A DNA stretch of 64,000 nucleotides from Pseudomonas sp. PSKL.D1 (GTDB taxonomy: Bacteria; Pseudomonadota; Gammaproteobacteria; Pseudomonadales; Pseudomonadaceae): NCBI RefSeq assembly GCF_028898945.1, contig NZ_CP118607.1, positions 1,412,001 to 1,476,000 on the forward strand. Direction: 5' to 3'. Both the position numbers and the translations under genes were made by a program. Of this stretch, positions 46,406 to 55,507 are shown piece after piece. Position 1 is the stretch's first letter, and every line of letters starts with the position of its first letter. The notes under the pieces were generated by a model. That model was given only the letters and a program-made list of their open reading frames with translations, searched no databases and was not told where the DNA came from.

Positions 46406-47182
46406 TCAGCGAGTGCGCTCTTCTTCCCGCAACGTCAGCACCTCAACCCCATCTTCCGTCACCGCCACCGTATGCTCCCACTGCGCCGACAGCGTGTGGT
46501 CACGGGTAATAACCGTCCAGCCATCGCGTAAGGTCCGGGTGCCGCGCCCGCCCTGGTTGATCATCGGCTCAATGGTGAACACCATCCCCGGCTTGAGCTT
46601 CATGCCCATGCCGCGTTGCCCGTAGTGCAACACTTCCGGCCCTTCGTGCATCTGCTGGCCGATGCCATGCCCGCAATACTCGCGCACCACGCTGTAGCCA
46701 GCGGCTTCGGCATGGGCCTGTACGGCGTGCCCGATATCACCCAGCGTGGCGCCGGGGCGCACTTGCCCGATGCCTTTCCACAACGCGTCGTAGGTGGTTT
46801 CGACCAGCCGACGTGCTTCATCACTGACCTGGCCAATGGCGTACATCTTCGAAGAGTCAGCGATGTAGCCACCCTGTTCCAGGGTGATGTCGACGTTGAT
46901 GATCGAGCCTTCTTTCAACACTTCATCGGCCTTGGGCATGCCGTGGCAAACCACGTGGTCCACCGAGGTGTTGAGCGAGTAGGGGAAACCGTATTGCCCT
47001 TTGCTGGCGGGGCGTGCCTTTAGCGTGTCGATGATGAACGCTTCGGCGCGGTCGTTGATCTGCATCGTGGTCACGCCAGGGCGGATGAAACCGTCGAGGT
47101 CGGCGAACACCTTGGCCAGCAGTTGGCCGGCGTTGCGCATCAGGGCAAGTTGGGCGGGGGTCTTGAGAATCACTTGGGACAT
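46406..47182 (-). CDS. map: Methionine aminopeptidase, type I
   Basis: Removes N-terminal methionine from nascent proteins. The 258-residue protein begins MSQVILKTPAQLALMRNAGQ. Metal ligands are visible: D in INVDITL, D in YIADSSKM, H in CGHGIGQQMHEGP, E in FTIEPM and E in SAQWEHTVAV; the conserved H in VVCHGMP is also present. The start at 47182 is the family length; the longer frame upstream runs through a REP. Many pseudomonads carry a second map gene near rpsB; this copy is the isolated one. Confidence 0.94.
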   Translation of the reverse strand: MSQVILKTPAQLALMRNAGQLLAKVFADLDGFIRPGVTTMQINDRAEAFIIDTLKARPASKGQYGFPYSLNTSVDHVVCHGMPKADEVLKEGSIINVDITLEQGGYIADSSKMYAIGQVSDEARRLVETTYDALWKGIGQVRPGATLGDIGHAVQAHAEAAGYSVVREYCGHGIGQQMHEGPEVLHYGQRGMGMKLKPGMVFTIEPMINQGGRGTRTLRDGWTVITRDHTLSAQWEHTVAVTEDGVEVLTLREEERTR

Positions 47183-47265
47183 GGGGGAGGGGGCGTTGCT
47201 CGTGTTGGAAATTGCGCCAGCATAGCGCTTCGAGGTCTTGGCTTGCCACCGCGTGGTGCGTTGCC

Positions 47266-47371
47266 TGTGCCGGCCCTTTCGCGGGTAAACCCGCTCCCAC
47301 AGGTACTTCGCACTTATAAAAGGCTGTGGTGATCCTGTGGGAGCGGGTTTACCCGCGAAAGGGCCGGCACA
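47266..47371. repeat. Inverted REP pair, perfect 38-bp arms
   Basis: Arms 47266-47303 and 47334-47371 are exact complements and use the GCGGGTAAACCCGC core and CTCCCACAGG end, the variant subtype with a two-base covariant core. It fills the gap between map and the nitrate reductase leader. Confidence 0.92.
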
Positions 47372-47404
47372 GCTGGCCCACAATTTGCTGGCTTGCCACT
47401 ATCC

Positions 47405-47495
47405 GGGCCATCAACGTCGATCGCCCACACCCCACGACAAAGGCGCCGTGTTGCCCGCTTGCCATCCGCAAGCCCGGGCAGCCGGCGCCTTTTTG
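47405..47495 (+). promoter_or_regulatory. Leader hairpin plus terminator of the nitrate reductase gene (ANTAR/NasT-type attenuator)
   Basis: A stem GGGC-C-ATC / GAT-C-GCCC (47405-47426, one C:C mismatch) closes the hexaloop AACGTC, with A at position 1 and G at position 4, as in ANTAR targets. An intrinsic terminator follows: GGCGCCG (47442-47448) with CGGCGCC (47483-47489), then TTTTT. The ATG is at 47517. By homology with Azotobacter/Pseudomonas nasST systems, NasT would bind the hairpin and prevent termination. The usual upstream P1 hairpin was not found with confidence. Confidence 0.75.
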
Positions 47496-47516
47496 CGTTT
47501 TTAACGGAGACCCCTC

Positions 47517-50500
47517 ATGGCCAATAGCGAAGTGCGCAGCGTGTGCCCCTATTGCGGCGTCGGCTGCGGCATTGTCATGAGCGTGGCTGACGGCAAGGTG
47601 GTGAAAATTGCCGGCGACAAGCAGCACCCGGCCAACTTCGGGCGGCTCTGCACCAAGGGCCTCACCGCCCACGTACCGTTGACCGCTGCGGGGCGCATGG
47701 AAAACGCCTACGTTCGCCACCCGCGCAATCAGCAGCCGGTACGCAGCAGCCTCGATCAGGCCATCAACCAGGCCGCCTGGCGCCTGCGCACCATCATCGA
47801 CCAGCACGGCCCCGACGCCGTGGCGCTGTACGTTTCCGGGCAAATGTCGCTGGAAGCCCAGTACCTGGCCAACAAACTCGCCAAAGGTTTCATCCGCACC
47901 CGCCACATCGAATCCAACTCGCGCCTGTGCATGGCCAGCGCCAGCAGTGGTTACAAGCTGTCACTTGGCGCCGACGGCCCACCCGGCAGTTACCAGGACT
48001 TCGACCGTGCCGACGTATTCCTGGTGATCGGCGCCAACATGGCCGACTGCCACCCGATCCTGTTCCTGCGCCTGCTCGACCGGCTCAAGGCCGGCGCCAA
48101 GCTGATCGTGGTCGACCCGCGCCGCACCGCCACCGCCGACAAGGCCGACCTGTTCCTGCAAGTGCGCCCCGGTAGCGACATGGCCCTGCTCAACGGCCTG
48201 CTGTACCTGTTGCACCACAATGGCCACACCGATCCTGCTTTTATCGCCGCGCACACCGAGGGCTGGGAGGAACTGCCGGCATTCCTCGCGGACTACACCC
48301 CCGAGCGCGTGGCCGCAATCACTGGCCTGAGCGAAGCGGACATCCGCCAGGCCGCCGAATGGATCGGCACCGCCGGGGCCTGGATGAGCTGCTGGACCAT
48401 GGGCCTGAACCAGAGCGTGCACGGCACCTGGCACAGCAATGCACTGTGCAACCTGCACCTGGCCACCGGTGCCATTTGCCGCCCCGGCAGCGGGCCGTTC
48501 TCGCTCACCGGCCAGCCCAATGCCATGGGCGGCCGCGAAATGGGCTACATGGGGCCTGGCCTGCCGGGCCAACGCTCCGCGCTGGTCGAAGCCGATCGCG
48601 GATTCGTCGAGAACCAGTGGGGGCTGGCCACCGGCACCCTGCGCGCTGAAAGCGGTGAAGGCACCATCGCCCTGTTCGAACAGATGAAGGCCGGTGCAGT
48701 GAAAGCCTGCTGGATCATTTGCAGCAACCCGGTGGCCAGCGTGGCCAACCGCCAGCAGGTGATCGATGGCTTGCAGCAAGCCGAACTGGTGATTACCCAG
48801 GACGCCTTCCTCGACACCGAAACCAACCACTACGCCGATATCCTCCTGCCCGCCGCATTGTGGGCCGAAGGTGAGGGCGTGATGATCAACAGCGAGCGCA
48901 ACCTGACATTGATGCCCCGCGCCGTAGACGCCCCGGGCGACAGCCTGCCGGACTGGCAGATCATTGCCAGAGTCGCTTGCGCCATGGGCTACGCCGAGGC
49001 CTTCGACTACCCCGACGCCGAAGCGGTGTACGACGAAATACGCCGTTTCAACAACCCCGCCAGCGGCTACGACCTACGTGGCATCGGCTACACGCAATTG
49101 CGTAACAAGCCTCACCAGTGGCCCAGCGCCCCTGATCGTGAAGATGACCGCAGCCCACTGCGCTATGTCGACACTGGCACACTGGTGTTTCCGACCCCCA
49201 GCGGCAAGGCCCGCTTCTTCGCCCGGCCCTGGCTGCCAGCGCCTGAAATGCCGGGCGCCGATTTCCCTTTGGTACTCAACACCGGCCGCGTGCAGCACCA
49301 ATGGCACACCCTGACCAAGACTGGCAAAGTGCCCGCGCTGAACAAGCTCGAGCCCGGCCCGTACGTTGAAATCCACCCGCAAGATGCCCAGCAGCTGGGC
49401 ATCGCCGACAAAGACCAGGTCGCCATCCGTTCGCGTCGCGGCCAGGCGGTGCTGCCTGCTCGGGTCAGCGACCGGGTAATGCCCGGCAATTGTTTTGCGC
49501 CATTTCACTGGAACGATGTGATCGGCGAGCAACTGGCCATCAATGCCGTGACCTGTGACGCAGTCGACCCCGTGTCGCTGCAGCCAGCCTTCAAGCACTG
49601 CGCCGTGGCCCTGGAACGCGTGGCTGGCGAGCGTATCGATGCGCTCGAACTGGATGCGGCGCAGCCTTTCGAGGTTTCGGGGCATCAAGTGCTGTGGGCA
49701 TCGCAAACCGGCAACAGTGAACGCCTGGCCGAACGCTGCGTGCAGCAGTTGCGCGCTGCCGGCCTGAACGCCCAGCTCAACAGCATGGAGGCTGTCAGCC
49801 CGCTGCAATTGCAGGGCGCAGCCAGCGTGGTGCTTATTGCCAGTACCTTCGGCGATGGCGATGCCCCCGATAGTGGCGCAGCGTTCTGGCGGGCGTTGCA
49901 GGGCGATGTGGGCAACTTTTGTGACGAAATGCCTTACGCCGTGCTGGCGTTGGGTGATTCCAACTACGACCAGTTTTGCGGTTTCGGGCGCAAGCTCGAC
50001 CAAAGGCTGGCCGACCTGGGCGGGCGACGCTTGCTGCCACGGGTTGATTGCGAGGCGGACGTTGACGCCGCCTTCAGTGCCTGGCTCGAAGCCTTGATAC
50101 CCGAACTGGGCGGGGCCAGTATTCCTATACCAATGCCTGAATCGGAGGTTACCGCCACGTTCAGCAAGCAAACGCCCCTGCCCGCCACCTTGCTGGAAAA
50201 CCGCCTGCTGAACGGCCCGGGCGCCAGCAAGGAAACGCGCCAGGTGGTGTTCGACCTGGGCGGCAGTGACTTCGCTTACGAGGCCGGCGATGCCCTTGGC
50301 GTTTGGCCGCGTAACTGCCCGGCGCTGGTTGCGGAGTTGCTGGCATTGATGCAGCTGGATGGCCACATGCCGGTCGAACTCAACGGTTTGCCTGCAATGC
50401 CGTTGGCCGAAGCGCTGGAAGTGCATCTGGACATTACCAAGGTCACCCCGCAGCAACTGCAAGCTTTCAGCGAGCACTCGAACGACTTGCAGCACCTGCT

Positions 50501-51245
50501 GTTGCCCGAGTGCAAGGCCGAACTGCAAAACTGGCTGTGGGGGCGGCAGCTGGCCGATGTGCTGCGGACGTTCCCCCAGCACTTGCCGCTAGCCAGCTGG
50601 CTTGCCCTGCTCAAGCCGCTGCAGCCCCGGTTGTACTCGATCAGTTCGAGCCCCAAAGCGCACCCGGGCCAGGTGCACCTGACTGTTTCGACCGTGCGTT
50701 ATGGTGAGCGCAAAGGCGTGTGTTCGGCCTTTCTGGCCGACCGGGGCGCGTCATTCAAGGTGGGTATTTTCCCGCAGGTATCGAAGCACTTTCGCTTGCC
50801 TGACGACGACAGCGCGCCGGTGATCATGGTTGGCCCAGGTACCGGTATCGCGCCGTTCAGGGCGTTTCTCGAAGAACGTGAAGCACGCGGGGCCACCGGG
50901 CAGAACTGGCTGTTTTTTGGCGAGCAGTATGCGGCTACCGACTTCTATTACCGGGAACAGTTACAGGCGTGGCAGGCGGCGGGGCACCTACGATTGAGCA
51001 CGGCGTTCTCCCGCGACCAGGCCGAGAAGGTGTACGTGCAGCAGCGCATGCTGGAACAGGGCGCAGAGCTGTGGCGCTGGCTGCAGGCAGGGGCGTATTT
51101 CTACATTTGCGGGGATGCGCAGCGGATGGCCAAAGACGTGGATGCCGCCTTGCGCCAGATCATTGTCGAACATGGCGGGGTGGATGCCGATAGCTACATG
51201 GAGGCGTTCAGCAAGGCCAGGCGGTATCGGCGTGATGTGTATTGA
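47517..51245 (+). CDS. Assimilatory nitrate reductase fused to a flavodoxin/CysJ-like reductase
   Basis: A 1242-residue cytoplasmic enzyme. Residues ~1-700 are a NasA/NapA-type Mo-bis-MGD catalytic subunit with the N-terminal [4Fe-4S] site CPYCGVGCG (C10, C13, C17) and GRLCTKG. Residues ~720-865 are a flavodoxin domain (LWASQTGNSERLAE), and the rest is a CysJ-like FAD/NADPH module (RLYSISSSPK, then MVGPGTGIAPFRAF near 1103). It therefore reduces nitrate with pyridine nucleotide electrons without a separate NasB-type reductase. Normal start after GGAGA. Followed by nirBD. Confidence 0.93.
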   Translation: MANSEVRSVCPYCGVGCGIVMSVADGKVVKIAGDKQHPANFGRLCTKGLTAHVPLTAAGRMENAYVRHPRNQQPVRSSLDQAINQAAWRLRTIIDQHGPDAVALYVSGQMSLEAQYLANKLAKGFIRTRHIESNSRLCMASASSGYKLSLGADGPPGSYQDFDRADVFLVIGANMADCHPILFLRLLDRLKAGAKLIVVDPRRTATADKADLFLQVRPGSDMALLNGLLYLLHHNGHTDPAFIAAHTEGWEELPAFLADYTPERVAAITGLSEADIRQAAEWIGTAGAWMSCWTMGLNQSVHGTWHSNALCNLHLATGAICRPGSGPFSLTGQPNAMGGREMGYMGPGLPGQRSALVEADRGFVENQWGLATGTLRAESGEGTIALFEQMKAGAVKACWIICSNPVASVANRQQVIDGLQQAELVITQDAFLDTETNHYADILLPAALWAEGEGVMINSERNLTLMPRAVDAPGDSLPDWQIIARVACAMGYAEAFDYPDAEAVYDEIRRFNNPASGYDLRGIGYTQLRNKPHQWPSAPDREDDRSPLRYVDTGTLVFPTPSGKARFFARPWLPAPEMPGADFPLVLNTGRVQHQWHTLTKTGKVPALNKLEPGPYVEIHPQDAQQLGIADKDQVAIRSRRGQAVLPARVSDRVMPGNCFAPFHWNDVIGEQLAINAVTCDAVDPVSLQPAFKHCAVALERVAGERIDALELDAAQPFEVSGHQVLWASQTGNSERLAERCVQQLRAAGLNAQLNSMEAVSPLQLQGAASVVLIASTFGDGDAPDSGAAFWRALQGDVGNFCDEMPYAVLALGDSNYDQFCGFGRKLDQRLADLGGRRLLPRVDCEADVDAAFSAWLEALIPELGGASIPIPMPESEVTATFSKQTPLPATLLENRLLNGPGASKETRQVVFDLGGSDFAYEAGDALGVWPRNCPALVAELLALMQLDGHMPVELNGLPAMPLAEALEVHLDITKVTPQQLQAFSEHSNDLQHLLLPECKAELQNWLWGRQLADVLRTFPQHLPLASWLALLKPLQPRLYSISSSPKAHPGQVHLTVSTVRYGERKGVCSAFLADRGASFKVGIFPQVSKHFRLPDDDSAPVIMVGPGTGIAPFRAFLEEREARGATGQNWLFFGEQYAATDFYYREQLQAWQAAGHLRLSTAFSRDQAEKVYVQQRMLEQGAELWRWLQAGAYFYICGDAQRMAKDVDAALRQIIVEHGGVDADSYMEAFSKARRYRRDVY

Positions 51246-51300
51246 AATGCACCGGGATGGGGAGTGATGCACCTTGGATGTGCGTTTCCTATGATGGCCA

Positions 51301-51370
51301 TTCGCGGATAAATCCGCTCCTACACAGGCCACGCAGGCCTGTAGGAGCGGATTTATCCGCGAGAGGCCGG
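51301..51370. repeat. Inverted REP pair between the nitrate and nitrite reductase genes
   Basis: TTCGCGGATAAATCCGCTCC (51301-51320) faces its complement near 51343-51362, with short CAGGCC stretches between. It separates the nas transcript from the nirB leader. Confidence 0.88.
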
Positions 51371-51424
51371 TGCAGGCCGCCACCTGGCACACTCCCTGCT
51401 TGACCCAAACTACAATCAGCCCCC

Positions 51425-51510
51425 TTGGTCAACGGCGATCAACCCGGGCACACACCGTGATGAATACAGGCAAAGGCGCCTGGAGCTTCGGCTCCAGGCG
51501 CTTTTTTTTT
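51425..51510 (+). promoter_or_regulatory. nirB leader: hexaloop hairpin plus intrinsic terminator (ANTAR/NasT-type)
   Basis: TTGGTC / GATCAA (51425-51442, one G-U pair) closes AACGGC, again A1 and G4. The terminator is GCGCCTGGAGC-TTCG-GCTCCAGGCGC (51476-51501), perfect, followed by nine T. nirB starts 15 bp later, so transcription cannot reach nirB unless termination is blocked. The shared TCAACG(T/G)CGATC segment links it to the nitrate reductase leader. Confidence 0.82.
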
Positions 51511-51525
51511 GATCGAGGATCGGCT

Positions 51526-54078
51526 ATGAAGGCAACAGCGAACGGCGGGCAACGAGAACGTCTGGTCATCATCGGCAACGGCATGGTCGGCCACCACTGT
51601 GTCGAGCAGCTGGTCGAACGCGGCGCCCTGGCGCGCTTCGAACTGCATGTGTTTGGCGAAGAGCGCCAGCGCGCCTACGACCGCGTGCACTTGTCCGAAT
51701 ACTTCAGCGGCAGTTGCGCCGAAACCCTGGCCCTCTGCGGGCAAGGCTTTTACGGCGACAACGGTGTGCACTTGCACCTCGGCCAGGCCGTGCTGGAGAT
51801 TGACCGCGAACGCTGTGAAGTGGTCACCGGCGAGGGCCGCTACGGTTACGATCAGCTGGTGCTGGCCACTGGCTCCTACCCGTTCGTGCCGCCGATCGAA
51901 GGCTCCAGCGGCAATGCCCGCCTGGTCTATCGCACTCTCGACGACCTTGATGCCATTCGCACTGCTGCCAGCGAAGCACGGCGCGGGGTGGTGGTCGGCG
52001 GTGGCCTGCTCGGCCTTGAAGCCGCCAACGCCTTGAAGTCCCTGGGCCTGGAAGCCCATGTGGTGGAATTTGCCCCACGCCTGATGCCGGTGCAGCTCGA
52101 CAACGAAGGCGGCGCGGCGCTCAAGGCGCAGATCGAAGCGTTGGGCGTAGGCGTGCACCTGTCGCGCGCCACCCAGTCGATCAGCGCGGGCGAAACCTAC
52201 CGCTACCGCATGAACTTCGACGGTGGCGAGCACCTGGAAACCGACCTCATCGTGTTTTCTGCCGGCATCCGCCCGCAAGACGCGCTGGGCCGGGCCAGCG
52301 GCCTGGACATCGCCGCGCGCGGTGGCGTAATGATCGACAACCACTGCCGCACCAGCGACCCGCGCATCTTCGCCATCGGCGAATGCGCCTCGTGGAACGG
52401 CAGTGTGTTCGGCCTGGTGGCCCCGGGCTACAGCATGGCCCGCAACCTCGCGGCACTGCTGCTGGGTGAAGCCGCTGGCGAGTTCACCGGGGCTGACATG
52501 TCGACCAAGCTCAAGCTGCTGGGCGTCGACGTCGGCTCCATTGGCGATGCCCACGGCGCCACCCCGGGCTCGCGCAGCTACCGTTTCATAGACGAGGCCA
52601 ACGCGGCGTACCGCCGGCTGGTGGTGGACGCCAGCGGCAAGCACGTGCTCGGCGCGGTGCTGGTGGGTGACAACAGCTATTACGACACCCTGCTGCAATA
52701 CGCCCAGAACGGCATCACCCTGCCGGCCGACCCGGCGGCGTTGATCCTGCCGCAAGGTGGCGGCGCCCCGGCCCTTGGCGCCGATGCCTTGCCCGACAGC
52801 GCCACCATCTGCTCCTGCCACAACGTCAGCAAGGGCGCGGTGTGCGCAGCCATCGACGGTGGTTGCGGTGACCTGAGCGCCGTCAAGGCCTGCACCAAGG
52901 CCGCCAGTGGTTGCGGCGGCTGCGCGGCGCTGCTCAAGCAAGTGTTCGAGCACGAGCTCACCGCCCGTGGCGTGGCCGTGGACAAAAGCCTGTGCGAGCA
53001 CTTTGCCTACACCCGCCAGGAGCTTTACAGCCTGGTGCGGGTCGAGGGCATCCGCACCTTCAACGAATTGCTTGAGCGCCATGGCAAAGGTCACGTCGGC
53101 TGCGACATCTGCAAACCCACCGTGGGCTCCATCCTCGCCTCGTGCTGGAACCAGCCGATCATGGACCCGTCGCTGGTGCCCCTGCAGGACACCAACGACA
53201 CCTTCATGGCCAATATGCAGAAAAACGGCACCTACTCGGTGGTGCCGCGCATCCCCGGTGGCGAAATCACGCCCGACAAGCTGATCGTGATCGGCCAGGT
53301 GGCGAAAAAGTACGACCTCTACACCAAGATCACCGGCGGCCAGCGCATCGACCTGTTCGGCGCGCAGTTGCACGAACTGCCGTTGATCTGGGGTGAGCTG
53401 ATCGAGGCAGGCTTCGAAACCGGCCATGCCTACGGTAAATCCACCCGCACCGTGAAGTCGTGTGTCGGCAGCACCTGGTGCCGCTACGGCGTGCAGGACA
53501 GCGTGGCCATGGCCCTGCGCCTGGAGGACCGCTACAAAGGCCTGCGCAGCCCGCACAAGCTCAAGTTCGCGGTATCTGGCTGCACCCGCGAATGCGCTGA
53601 AGCGCAAAGCAAGGACATTGGCGTGATTGCCACCGACAAGGGCTGGAACCTGTACGTGTGCGGCAACGGCGGCATGCGCCCGCGCCACGCCGAGCTGTTT
53701 GCCACCGACCTGGACGACGAAACCCTGGTGCGGCTGATCGACCGGGTGCTGATGTTCTATATCCGCACTGCCGACAAGCTGCAGCGCACCTCGGTATGGC
53801 GCGAAAACCTGGAGGGCGGGCTGGATTACCTCAAGGCGGTGATCCTCGACGACAGCCTGGGCCTGGCCGCCGAACTGGAGGCGCAGATGCAGCATGTGGT
53901 CGACCGCTACGAATGCGAGTGGGCCAACGCCCTGAAAGACCCCGAAAAGCTCAAGCGCTTCCGCACCTTCGTCAACGACCGGCGTGCCGACCCGGACGTG
54001 CACTTTGTACGTGAGCGTGAGCAGCGCCGGCCGGCTGCGGGCCTGCACCTTATTCCTACCGTCGAGGAGGCTGTGTGA
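51526..54078 (+). CDS. nirB: Assimilatory nitrite reductase large subunit
   Basis: An 850-residue NAD(P)H-dependent siroheme/[4Fe-4S] enzyme that reduces nitrite to ammonia. Order: FAD-binding VIIGNGMVGHHCVEQL, NAD-binding GVVVGGGLLGLEAANAL, a BFD-like [2Fe-2S] site ICSCHNVSKG...CGGC (near 428-470), and the siroheme-FeS motifs CVGSTWCRYG and SGCTRECAEAQ (near 645-695), providing the four cysteines. The start at 51526 lies directly after the leader terminator; the longer frame runs through it and is not plausible. Overlaps nirD at TGATG. Confidence 0.97.
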   Translation: MKATANGGQRERLVIIGNGMVGHHCVEQLVERGALARFELHVFGEERQRAYDRVHLSEYFSGSCAETLALCGQGFYGDNGVHLHLGQAVLEIDRERCEVVTGEGRYGYDQLVLATGSYPFVPPIEGSSGNARLVYRTLDDLDAIRTAASEARRGVVVGGGLLGLEAANALKSLGLEAHVVEFAPRLMPVQLDNEGGAALKAQIEALGVGVHLSRATQSISAGETYRYRMNFDGGEHLETDLIVFSAGIRPQDALGRASGLDIAARGGVMIDNHCRTSDPRIFAIGECASWNGSVFGLVAPGYSMARNLAALLLGEAAGEFTGADMSTKLKLLGVDVGSIGDAHGATPGSRSYRFIDEANAAYRRLVVDASGKHVLGAVLVGDNSYYDTLLQYAQNGITLPADPAALILPQGGGAPALGADALPDSATICSCHNVSKGAVCAAIDGGCGDLSAVKACTKAASGCGGCAALLKQVFEHELTARGVAVDKSLCEHFAYTRQELYSLVRVEGIRTFNELLERHGKGHVGCDICKPTVGSILASCWNQPIMDPSLVPLQDTNDTFMANMQKNGTYSVVPRIPGGEITPDKLIVIGQVAKKYDLYTKITGGQRIDLFGAQLHELPLIWGELIEAGFETGHAYGKSTRTVKSCVGSTWCRYGVQDSVAMALRLEDRYKGLRSPHKLKFAVSGCTRECAEAQSKDIGVIATDKGWNLYVCGNGGMRPRHAELFATDLDDETLVRLIDRVLMFYIRTADKLQRTSVWRENLEGGLDYLKAVILDDSLGLAAELEAQMQHVVDRYECEWANALKDPEKLKRFRTFVNDRRADPDVHFVREREQRRPAAGLHLIPTVEEAV

Positions 54079-54434
54079 TGAACCTGTCCAATGTGGCTGT
54101 GGCCGAGCAGGCCAACTGGCAAGCGGTGTGTATGACGGATGATTTGGTAGCCGATTCCGGTGTGGTGGTGTGGCTGGACGGTGCCCAGGTGGCGGTGTTC
54201 TACCTGCCGGGGCAGGGGCTTTATGCGGTGGACAACCGCGACCCACGCTCCGGGGCCAACATTATTGGCCGTGGGTTGGTGGGGAGCTTGCAGGGGGAAC
54301 TGGTGGTGGCGGCGCCGTTGTACAAGCAGCATTTCAGCTTGCAGAGCGGGCGGTGCCTGGAAGATGACGGGCAGCGGTTGCGGGTGTGGCCGGTGCGGAT
54401 GAATGGGGGGGCTGTGGAAGTCGCGGTTTCCTGA
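54078..54434 (+). CDS. nirD: Assimilatory nitrite reductase small subunit
   Basis: A 118-residue Rieske-like fold subunit. It lacks the classic Rieske C-x-H ligands (NRDPRSGANIIGRGLVG in place of CPH...), as is normal for NirD. Needed for full NirB activity. Start ATG at 54078 shares a base with the nirB stop. Ends at the REP. Confidence 0.94.
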   Translation: MNLSNVAVAEQANWQAVCMTDDLVADSGVVVWLDGAQVAVFYLPGQGLYAVDNRDPRSGANIIGRGLVGSLQGELVVAAPLYKQHFSLQSGRCLEDDGQRLRVWPVRMNGGAVEVAVS

Positions 54435-54436
54435 AC

Positions 54437-54494
54437 AGGCCTCTCGCGGATGAATCCGCTCCTACAAGGATTCGCGTGTAGGAGCGGATTTACC
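54437..54494. repeat. Inverted REP pair, one arm slightly degraded
   Basis: GCCTCTCGCGGATGAATCCGCTCCTACA faces TGTAGGAGCGGATTTACCG, with 12 nt between. Lies between nirD and the convergent dehydrogenase. Confidence 0.85.
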
Positions 54495-54532
54495 GAGACG
54501 TCGGACCGCCGCGATTGGCCAGATCAGGTTAC

Positions 54533-55483
54533 CTAGATCACCAACCCCTGCGGCTTGCGCCCGGCAAACACATCCACCAGGCTGGCCACCACCATTTCGC
54601 CCATGCGTGTGCGGGTCTGCACCGTGGCACTGGCCCGGTGCGGCTGCAGCACCACATCGTCGCGCTCGAACAGTGCTTCAGGTGCACGCGGCTCGTCGGC
54701 AAACACATCCAGTGCGGCCCCGGCAATTTCGCCGGCTTCAAGCGCTGCAATCAATGCCGGCTCATCCACCAGCTTGCCGCGGGCGATGTTGATCAGGTAA
54801 CCATCAGCCCCCAGCGCCTGCAGCACCTCGCGGTTGATCAGCGCTTCACCCTTGTCGGCGGCAGCAGCCAGAATCAGCGCGTCGCTGTTTTTGGCCAGTT
54901 GCTTGAGGTCCGGCTCAAACCCGTAAGGCACATCCAGCGCCTGCAGGTCGGTGTAGCTGATCGGGCAGCCAAACGCCGCCGCCCGCTGCGCCACCGCGCG
55001 GCCCACCCGGCCCATGCCGACGATGCCCACGCGCATGCCCGACACCTGCCGCGCCAGCGGCAGCGGTGCCAGCGGCGTGGCGCTGGTGGCCCATTTGCCG
55101 GCGCGCACGAAGCGGTCGCCGGTGCACAGCCCACGGCACACGCCAATCAGCAGGCCGATGGCCAGGTCGGCCACGTCCTCGGTCAGTGCGCCGATGGTGG
55201 CGGTGACCTGGATGCCACGGTCACGGGCGTAGGCCAGGTCCACGGCATCGGTGCCCACACCATTGACGGCAATCACCTCAAGGTTGGGCAGGCGCGCCAT
55301 CAACGCCTGGCTGATGCCGGTGTGGCCGCCGGTGATCACGCCACGAATGTGCTCGGCATGGGTGCTGACGTAAGCCTCTTTGTCGGTCTGCTCGTAATAA
55401 CGGTGCACGGTGAACAGGGCTTCCAGGCGTTCGCGGATGGCCGGGATCAGGATCGGGCTCAGTTGCAGGACTTCAGGTTTCAT
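54533..55483 (-). CDS. D-isomer-specific 2-hydroxyacid dehydrogenase
   Basis: A 316-residue NAD(P)H enzyme of the GhrB/SerA fold. The Rossmann loop is VGIVGMGRVGRAVAQR near residue 150; catalytic residues are R in NIARGKLVDE, E in FADEP, and H in LQPHRASATV. It reduces 2-keto acids such as glyoxylate, hydroxypyruvate or 2-ketogluconate. It is the last gene of a three-gene minus-strand unit with the SDR and FAH genes. Confidence 0.88.
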   Translation of the reverse strand: MKPEVLQLSPILIPAIRERLEALFTVHRYYEQTDKEAYVSTHAEHIRGVITGGHTGISQALMARLPNLEVIAVNGVGTDAVDLAYARDRGIQVTATIGALTEDVADLAIGLLIGVCRGLCTGDRFVRAGKWATSATPLAPLPLARQVSGMRVGIVGMGRVGRAVAQRAAAFGCPISYTDLQALDVPYGFEPDLKQLAKNSDALILAAAADKGEALINREVLQALGADGYLINIARGKLVDEPALIAALEAGEIAGAALDVFADEPRAPEALFERDDVVLQPHRASATVQTRTRMGEMVVASLVDVFAGRKPQGLVI

Positions 55484-55507
55484 CGCTCACTCCATTAATA
55501 GCGGGGG

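Noticed and set aside
45757..46531. Two open frames running through the tRNA units
   Set aside because: They read tRNA sequence and REP-like spacers; the tRNA folds account for the DNA.
51439..54246. 935-codon open frame on the minus strand, overlapping nirB
   Set aside because: It is antisense to a clear nirB with intact cofactor motifs; the translation is low-complexity and arises from high GC codon bias.
54078..54434. NirD as a true Rieske ferredoxin
   Set aside because: The Cys-x-His ligands are missing; NirD keeps the fold only.
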